Below are positions 59,601 to 64,000 of a stretch of 64,000 nt of DNA, piece by piece. Source of the DNA: Arcuatula senhousia. Taxonomy: Eukaryota; Mollusca; Bivalvia; Mytilida; Mytilidae. Where the stretch lies: the NCBI GenBank assembly GCA_963971305.1, contig OZ020309.1, positions 9,045,001 through 9,109,000 on the forward strand. Direction: 5' to 3'. Below the pieces are notes generated by a model, which was not told the origin of the DNA, did not search any database, and worked only from the letters and a program-made list of their open reading frames with translations. Position 1 is the first letter of the stretch. The number at the start of each line of letters is the position of its first letter. A program made the position numbers and the translations under genes.

Positions 59601-61536
59601 TTTTGCCTTTAAGGGGCCGTAACCACTATAAGGGGTCATCTGGCAACTTTGACCCTATGGAAACTTTTGTAGAGCTAAATGAGCTGAACATTTAAGCAAG
59701 CAACAGCTTTTCTCTATCTGCAATAGTTTTCATTCTATAGGTTAAAAACTCTATTTTTAGCCTTTAAGGGGCCATAACCCCTATAAGGGGTCATCTGACA
59801 ACTTTGACCCTATGGAGACTTTTGTAGAGCTAAATGAGCTGAACATTTAAGCAAGCAACAGCTTTTCTCTATCTGCATTAGTTTTCATTCTATAGGCCAA
59901 AAACACTATTTTTTGCCTTTAAGGGGCCGTAACCCCTATAAGGGGTCATCTGACAACTTCGACCCTATGGAGGCTTGTGTAGAGCTAAACGAGCTGAACA
60001 TTTAAGCAAGCAACAGCTTTTCTCTATCTGCAATAGTTTTCATTCTATAGGCCAAAAACTCTATTTTTTGCCTTTAAGGGGCCATAGCCCCTATAAGGGG
60101 TCATCTGACAACTTTGACCTTATGGAGACTTTTGTAGAGCTAAATGAGCTGAACATTTAAGCAAGCAACAGCTTCTCTCTATCTGCAATAGTTTTCATTC
60201 CATAGGCCAAAAACATGAAAAAATGCTATTTTTCACCTTTAAGGGGCCGTAACTCCCATAAGGGGTCATCTGAAACTTCGACTCAATGGAGAATTTTGTA
60301 GAGCTTTTGATGCTGAAGCAGTAGCGTGGCATCAGATTTCATCTATCTCTTATACTTTTTGATTTACAAGCCAAAAACAGTAGTCTGACCCCCCTGGTCT
60401 ATTTTTAGCAACGACGGCCATGTTTTTCGACGAATCAAAAATCCCCACATCAGTTCTGTGGGGGATACCCTAAAGTACCACCAGACCAAATTTGGTTTGA
60501 ATCTGTGCAGCCGTTTCAGAGGAGAAGAAGTTTGAAGAAAAGTTAACGACGACGACGACGACGGACGACGACGGACGACGACGACGGACGCCAAGTGATG
60601 GCAATAGCTCACATGGCCTTTGGCCAGGTGAGCTAATAAACACAGAGAAATAGCAGTGCTTGATAACCCTTTTATAAAGGTTGGGGTGACCTTGACCTTT
60701 GACCCCAAAAATCAATAGTCATCTTCCTTTCTGAATATCAAATATCAAGGGACCATAAAAAGAACAAGTAATTAGAAAACTTTCACAAAGTTTTATTTTT
60801 ACCGACTGGCTGACATGGATTTTCACTTCAGAAAAAGTAGCTGTCTATGCATTTCATCCATTTTTGTTTCACATGATAAAGGTCAAAATAAATCACTGTT
60901 GCAACTAAGTACAAAGGTCACAAAGTTTAGTACATGTTACAATAATTGGGTAGTTTATTTGATTTGACAATTGAGAGATTGTAGTACATTTGTACATGAT
61001 GTAGTAATTTATATAAGTAGCACTTGTGATTTTATCTACATCAGTAACGATATACCAACATAAAGGTCAACCTGCTCTCACGAAAACTTGGAAAGTATGA
61101 ATGAATGAATAAGTTAATTTTGTTCACATAACAATATAATCTTATTAACTATTACAACAACTCCAGCCCAGATCTGCATGTTGGTGATCTAATAATCTGG
61201 CTATGAGGCTTAAAGCTTGAAGTTAAACAATCATTTCTTGAAGTTTGGGGGGGCCTGGGTTGCGAGTGGTCTAACCTGTTGTTAAAATACCACACTATTT
61301 TTGGAGGAGAAGCACAGTTAACAGACGGACAGACAGACAGGGTGATTCCTATAAACCCCCCAAACTTTCTTTGCAAGGGGTATAATTATAGAGTTTTTTA
61401 CCTTTCGAACACGTTTCCTGAGTTTACGAGGTTTCAGTTTAATAAATCTTGATCTGATCGTTGAGTTTTGTTGATTTTGTTTGCCCTCTCCATGATCCTG
61501 ATCTACCATTGGTTCTGCCCCTTCTTGATCAGACAT
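44362..61536 (-). CDS. SLC1A2-like: Excitatory amino acid transporter, SLC1 family (EAAT2-like), nine coding exons
   Basis: This gene encodes a 592-residue sodium-coupled glutamate/aspartate transporter of the plasma membrane, which clears or takes up acidic amino acids. Coding exons are 61402-61536, 56402-56600, 53180-53390, 52128-52423, 51589-51715, 49568-49801, 47818-48012, 46128-46262 and 44362-44608; all have GT-AG borders and the phases agree (0,1,2,1,2,2,2,2). Family hallmarks in order: TM1-TM3, a long N-glycosylated loop before TM4, HP1 serine-rich [10 protein letters not shown] (about 400-409), TM7 NMDGT (434-438), HP2 [14 protein letters not shown] (about 473-486), and TM8 DRIRT (512-516), whose Asp and Arg bind the amino group and side-chain carboxylate. 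The Ser in IPSAG and PTEDISL resemble vertebrate EAAT2. Length is slightly above the 525-575 usual for EAATs. The tail is acidic. Confidence 0.95.
44662..45690. repeat. Tandem repeat of about 169 bp in intron 8 of the SLC1 gene
   Basis: The phrase CAAAGTCAGTAGACC recurs at about 44832, 45000, 45171, 45340 and 45460, in units with ATACCCAATATCAATGGTG, CATAACTGCTTCATGTTAAA and AAAAAAGGTTAACCTCG. The array is framed by GTCTAGCCTGTCGCAAC on the left and CGCTGCCATCGCTGG plus a GTCGCAGGCAAGAC hairpin on the right. A related framing closes the repeat at 36765-36815. Confidence 0.9.
46128..46262 (-). CDS. SLC1A2-like: SLC1 exon 8: HP2 gate and TM8 start
   Basis: Acceptor TATATTCTAG/TTTAAC, donor TTCTT/GTAAGT. 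Encodes [26 protein letters not shown] and VDWF. The first ~65 nt of this exon plus its splice acceptor are duplicated several times in the adjoining intron (46263-46680). Confidence 0.94.
46263..46680 (-). repeat. Tandem partial copies of SLC1 exon 8 with splice acceptors
   Basis: Units of 90-93 bp start (plus strand, CATCA marker) at 46193 (exon 8 itself), 46283, 46376, 46468, 46558 and 46649 (partial). Each full unit contains the TATATTCTAG acceptor and the codons for [13 protein letters not shown] plus an (I/L)SAGL-like end, diverging by a few bases. The nearest copy reads through into the real exon in frame without a stop. Confidence 0.93.
47583..47774. mobile_element. 192-bp hAT-like MITE beside SLC1 exon 7
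   Basis: GGCTCCCGCAGGGTTA at 47583 faces TACCCTGCGGGGGCCCC ending at 47774. CTAGAGGT flanks both sides (47575-47582, 47775-47782), an 8-bp target duplication typical of hAT elements. The interior repeats GCGACCT words. A truncated relative lies in opposite orientation at about 58830-58928. Confidence 0.85.
47818..48012 (-). CDS. SLC1A2-like: SLC1 exon 7: HP1 and TM7 with NMDGT
   Basis: Acceptor TTTTTTAG/CTCTG, donor GTCAG/GTATTA. Encodes [25 protein letters not shown] and the Na+/substrate-binding [11 protein letters not shown] 192-bp MITE (47583-47774) sits 43 nt beyond the exon's 3' end, close to the donor. Confidence 0.95.
48409..48808. mobile_element. MITE of about 400 bp with CGCCTGG ends (SLC1 intron 6)
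   Basis: CGCCTGGGAAACCTGCAAGT and CGCAACCAA on the left face TTGGTTGCGACTTTCCAGTT and CCAGGCG on the right. The interior is AT-rich and non-coding. Target duplication not clear (TA or GTA). Confidence 0.7.
49568..49801 (-). CDS. SLC1A2-like: SLC1 exon 6: TM5, TM6 and first half of HP1
   Basis: Acceptor TTTTCCAG/GTACTC, donor TCAAG/GTAGGG. Encodes [15 protein letters not shown], the TM6 helix with [12 protein letters not shown], and FVTALGTGS leading into the serine-rich hairpin. Confidence 0.94.
50957..51203. mobile_element. MITE of about 245 bp with GTAAACTGAGAAA ends (SLC1 intron 5)
   Basis: GTAAACTGAGAAACAAAATG on the left is mirrored by TTTCTCAGTTTAC on the right (51189-51201). The left arm is rich in AAACGAAA and the right arm in TTTCGTTTT words. 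No coding capacity; target duplication not defined. Confidence 0.65.
51589..51715 (-). CDS. SLC1A2-like: SLC1 exon 5: TM4 to start of TM5
   Basis: Acceptor TTATAG/GTATAA, donor TG/GTGAGT. Encodes [20 protein letters not shown] and [13 protein letters not shown], with the last Trp codon split across the next junction. Confidence 0.93.
52128..52423 (-). CDS. SLC1A2-like: SLC1 exon 4: large extracellular loop
   Basis: Acceptor TATCCAG/GAAC, donor CTAG/GTAAGG. It starts with the family motif [13 protein letters not shown], and then carries a lineage-variable loop with several N-x-S/T sequons (NMS, NTT, NIT, NKT, NYT), longer than in most vertebrate EAATs. It ends in GINVLG, the start of TM4. Confidence 0.92.
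52580..52775. mobile_element. Mariner-like MITE with CTGTGGATTCATT ends (SLC1 intron 3)
   Basis: CTGTGGATTCATTTATTTTC on the left is mirrored by AATAATGAAACCACAG on the right, with TA on both sides (52578-52579 and 52776-52777). The interior includes TTTTCGTGGG words often seen in this type of element. Confidence 0.7.
53180..53390 (-). CDS. SLC1A2-like: SLC1 exon 3: TM3
   Basis: Acceptor TCTTTCAG/GTCTT, donor ATAAG/GTGGGT, phases 1 and 2. It encodes the conserved [20 protein letters not shown] lead, TM3 and the ITVIIHPG-type end (VTAIHPG), then DAFLDLIR before the large extracellular loop. Confidence 0.93.
54405..54625. repeat. Second copy of the AATGGCCATATTTC dispersed repeat (SLC1 intron 2)
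   Basis: It matches 36900-37145 in the order AATGGCCATATTTC, AACAGGAGGTAAATGAG, AAATCAAATCCCA, ACTGTTACG, TTCACCATTTTATAA and TGAAATCCAGCC. Non-coding. Confidence 0.7.
55883..56343. mobile_element. MITE with ~90-bp inverted ends (SLC1 intron 2)
   Basis: The arms 55883-55972 and 56253-56343 are inverted copies (TTGAAGACTGCTGGCTGTTT ... CGTACACTTATTCCACATCT). Single arms of the same family occur at about 58445-58560 and, more diverged, 33735-33835. The right arm ends only about 60 nt from SLC1 exon 2. Confidence 0.85.
56402..56600 (-). CDS. SLC1A2-like: SLC1 exon 2: TM1 and TM2
   Basis: Acceptor CTATTTCAG/ATAGG, donor ACAG/GTAAAC. Residues 46-112. Hydrophobic TM1 ([20 protein letters not shown]) is followed by [18 protein letters not shown], the conserved TM2 motif of the SLC1 family. 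Confidence 0.93.
56684..57048. mobile_element. MITE of about 365 bp packed with ACGT words (SLC1 intron 1)
   Basis: ACACACGCAAAATGTTGACT on the left faces AAATTTTGCCTGTGT on the right. The interior contains many self-complementary words such as ACGTACGT, TACGTCTGACGTA and TTAACGTACG in both orientations. Non-coding. Confidence 0.7.
58445..58930. repeat. Two transposon fragments in SLC1 intron 1
   Basis: 58445-58560 is one arm of the family at 55883-56343 (GAGATGTGGAAAAAGTG ... CCGCCAGCAGCCTTCAACG). 58830-58928 is a truncated, inverted relative of the hAT-like MITE at 47583-47774 (GGTCGTTTTTAACCCTGCGG). Neither is complete. Confidence 0.7.
59315..60635. mobile_element. Tandem-repeat-bearing element with GCTCACCTGG ends (SLC1 intron 1)
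   Basis: GCTCACCTGG (59346-59355) is mirrored by CCAGGTGAGC (60624-60633). Between them are about seven ~155-bp units with AAGGGGCCATAACCCCTATA, TCATCTGACAACTTTGACCC, TTTTGTAGAGCTAAATGAGC and TCTATCTGCAATAGTTTTCA; the TTTTGTA(G/T)AGC phrase recurs at about 59385, 59510, 59666, 59821, 59977 and 60131. A (GAC)n tract at 60546-60592 precedes the right end. This build is known to me as a common type of bivalve repeat. Confidence 0.85.
60636..61401. other. Rest of SLC1 intron 1
   Basis: No gene. It includes GGTGACCTTGACCTTTGACC at 60685-60704, a direct repeat of TGACCT that is part of a common repeat tail, and a G-rich patch at 61246-61255. Confidence 0.4.
61402..61536 (-). CDS. SLC1A2-like: SLC1 exon 1: cytosolic N-terminus
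   Basis: ATG at 61536-61534 starts 45 codons ending at donor AAG/GTAAAA, phase 0. The peptide is acidic then strongly basic ([12 protein letters not shown]), a typical cytosolic lead into TM1. A plausible acceptor (ATTTCAG) lies about 25 nt before the ATG, so the exon also carries a little 5' UTR. Confidence 0.75.
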
Positions 61537-61562
61537 GGCTAGTTTTTGTAACTAAATCCTGA

Positions 61563-63056
61563 AATTATAAAATCCATCTTTTTTAAATTTAGAGCCATTT
61601 TTATTTGGATGAAGAGCAGCAAAATAGCAATTACTGTATTTATGTCACTAACTACGAAATCGACCAATCAGATATGGAATATATGTAAAAATAGTCCTAA
61701 GAATTCCCAATATAGGTATTTCAAATCTTTCTTAAAATTTTTGTAAAAACTGTATATATTCAGATTCCTAACTGAACTGCAAATCAAAATGGCAGCAAAG
61801 ATATGGCAGAATAACTCAGATGTGTTCTGGATAAGGGGTCCGTGACTTTCAATTTTGCTCGATCTTTGCTCTCAAATGTTAACTTGAACCATGGATGGGA
61901 AAGCAGTTCATTTAAGAAAGAATATGGAATAAAATGAACACGAGATCACAACACATATGTTAACTCCAACGGCAATTATTCTTTATGAGCTGTATGGCCA
62001 TTTCGAAAAATTATTCCTCATCAGCAGCACTAGAACCCAAACAAAGGAAATCCACATTTCAAAAGATGTTCAAAATGCATTATGCCAAACGAAACCCAAA
62101 TATATGCATGTATAGCTAAGGGCAAAACTATGATGGGTGGAGTTTAACTCACCTTTCATAAATTAATAACAAGTGCGGATCCAGGATTTTCGATTACAGG
62201 GGGCACAGATATTTAATATTCGCCAAGCGGAGTGAGGGCCGAAAAGGTTTTGCCTCTTTAATGATTTAATGGTAAAAAATTAATTTTTTCCACATTTTAG
62301 AGGGGGCGCACACCCCTGAATCCGCGCCTGAATAATCTATTTGATGCATGTATGTCAAATAAGTAAAGGATGACTATATGAAAGAGCATCAATGAAAACA
62401 GTATATCTAAAATATGCAATTAATCTTACAGCACTTATTTCATGTATCCATAAGCCATAAAAAACATTAAAGACAATACCTCCTTTCATTAGAGCAAATC
62501 AAAATCAACATAGTTTCAACATAAAATAAAGAAGTAGAATAAAAGAAGTTTTAGTGAAGAATTGTGACGTTGAAAAAAATTGTTCTTAAAATAATGAGCT
62601 CAGACTTGTTTTTAGTAGAATATAGAATATAAGAAGTTTTGACCTTGAAAATTTATTTATTTTTTCTCTCTTTTCTTTGAATATTATTTTCATATATTCA
62701 AGAGCTCAATTATTTTATACATGATAAGTCTTTGACATGTAAATAATTTATTTTGGCAACATGACTGCTAAAATTTCTGACATCTCAGTTGTTTTTGTGA
62801 TCTTTGGTGAAAACATTTTCCTTTTTTTCATCCCTTATGAGAAATTACTAAAAAAATAATTTACAAGTGATATCAATAAAATGTAAATATTTTCAACATT
62901 AATTTGTCTTAATTGCACATTAATTTCCATCAGTATTTCCATTAATCTTATCATTATAATTTAACATTTTGAGTCCAATTATGCATGATAGTTTCAAATC
63001 AATGATTTTTTTTTAATGAAAAAGCAAAAACACAATAAAATTTTAAAGTTACTTAC
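61563..63056. other. Probable SLC1 5' UTR intron with a small MITE
   Basis: Non-coding. GTGCGGATCCAGG (62173-62185) faces CCTGAATCCGCGCC (62316-62329), a ~155-bp element related to that at 33864-33991. Otherwise AT-rich with nothing recognised. Confidence 0.5.
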
Positions 63057-63150
63057 CAAGCTAGAAAGGTTTCTTGTGTTGATGCTGTCCTTGACCTTAA
63101 TTGAATGTTTTCCCTCCGCAGTAGATTTTGACACAAGATCAGCAGGATTC
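63057..63150 (-). other. SLC1A2-like: Probable 5' UTR exon of the SLC1 gene
   Basis: A 94-bp segment is bounded by a strong acceptor (TTTGTTTTAG/GAATCC) and a strong donor (CTTG/GTAAGT) on the minus strand. Joined to the acceptor before the ATG exon, the one frame open through the exon meets a stop at the SLC1 start region (GTC TGA), so it cannot extend the transporter and is best read as untranslated. It could instead belong to an unrelated gene. Confidence 0.45.
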
Positions 63151-64000
63151 CTAAAACAAAGATTTGACACCAGTATCATAATCAATCATCAAAAATATGG
63201 CACACTGTAAAATGAGGAAGAGACTGTGGTTATTGGAAAGAATGTAAAATGTCAAAACTGCATATTTATTCATGCAAATATGCTGAAAATGACCTTTTTG
63301 AATGAAGATTGGAAATAAAATTGTGATGATCGTAATAATGTTCAAATCATGTCAATGAAAAATTAAGATTTTTAACTAAAAATAGTAGCAGATTCAGATG
63401 AGGGCGCACCCGGCAAGTGCCTCATCAAAATTTAGAATTTTTTTAAAAATTATCTTTATTTTTTACCCTGGATTTTTTAATACCAGTAGATTTTTCTAAT
63501 ATTCATTCAGTGAGCTCTCTATAATGTTATTTTGTCACTAACTTTTTTAGTTATTAATGACAATAAAATTTGATTTGATTTATAATATCAAATCCTGACT
63601 ATGCACTTTTAAAGTTCTTCATTACTTTTATGGGTCATTACAAACATACATTTAACAGCAGCAATTCAAAATTCTGCTTTTGAACTGGGGACAAGATTCC
63701 AAACAAAAAATTTAGAGCTATTAAAGAATGATTAAATTATTTTGATGTTAATTTGTACAGTGCTAAAAAATGATTGCCTATGATGACTAACAATTTAAAA
63801 TCAAAATCAATATTCTTAAGAAAACAAGAAATGAAAAAAAAGAGAAAAAATCTTACAAGAGAGTGGCTATCATTTTCCCACATAACATCAATTTTTAACA
63901 TACCACATTTTAGAGTATGCCAACCATTAAAGCTACTGTCAGTTTTATTACATCATACCCCCTGGTGACCCCTAACCAGACCCCCTTATTACAATGTAAC
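63151..64000. other. Sequence upstream of the SLC1 5' exon
   Basis: No gene, CpG-rich promoter or repeat end recognised. If 63057-63150 is the first exon's neighbour, further 5' UTR exons and the promoter lie to the right of this window or here unseen. Confidence 0.35.

Overview
The window looks like nuclear DNA of a mollusc, most probably a bivalve. It is AT-rich, its genes are split by kilobase introns with GT-AG sites, and it is crowded with short inverted-repeat transposons, tandem-repeat elements and fragments of a LINE whose C-terminal zinc-finger-like segment (CRCG...H...CP) I associate with bivalve genomes. The phylum is an inference from repeat style and protein resemblance; genus cannot be given.

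Layout. (1) 1-23998 is a macrosatellite of ~1.41-kb units: 14 units with a recognisable core, ten of them almost identical, then decayed units at the right edge. Each core unit carries a perfect 16-nt match to the metazoan histone-mRNA 3' stem-loop. Most units also carry an 81-83-codon open frame on the minus strand. One unit is split by a 2,815-bp transposon (16126-18940) with 59-bp inverted ends starting CACTGTA and a 5-bp target duplication, the profile of Transib/RAG-like elements. (2) 24000-27500 holds a 221-bp MITE and three exons of a minus-strand gene: signal peptide, immunoglobulin-like domain, Thr/Ser-rich mucin-like stretch. All three junctions are phase 1. (3) 27600-39450 is a transposon graveyard: two LINE fragments, a 146-bp tandem repeat with palindromic AGGTCA-n3-TGACCT motifs, a pogo/mariner-like element, a TRIM-like LTR element whose LTR contains tRNA-like A and B boxes and is split by a 1.2-kb insertion carrying a copia RNase H, a fold-back element of 21-bp repeats, a GAT microsatellite and a decayed reverse transcriptase. 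(4) 39450-44361 is AT-rich and gene-poor, probably containing the 3' UTR of the next gene. (5) 44362-63150 is a complete minus-strand gene for a plasma-membrane glutamate/aspartate transporter of the SLC1 (EAAT) family: nine coding exons, 592 residues, one likely 5' UTR exon. Its introns carry at least eight MITE-like or tandem-repeat elements. Intron 7 holds a tandem array of partial copies of exon 8, each with a 3' splice site.

The transporter and the Ig/mucin protein are the only host coding genes I can support; nothing suggests they act together. The items most worth a second look are the histone-type stem-loop in the macrosatellite, the tRNA-like TRIM LTR, the CACTGTA/5-bp-duplication transposon and the exon 8 micro-duplications. 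All splice sites and phases were read by eye from the genomic sequence, without transcript data.
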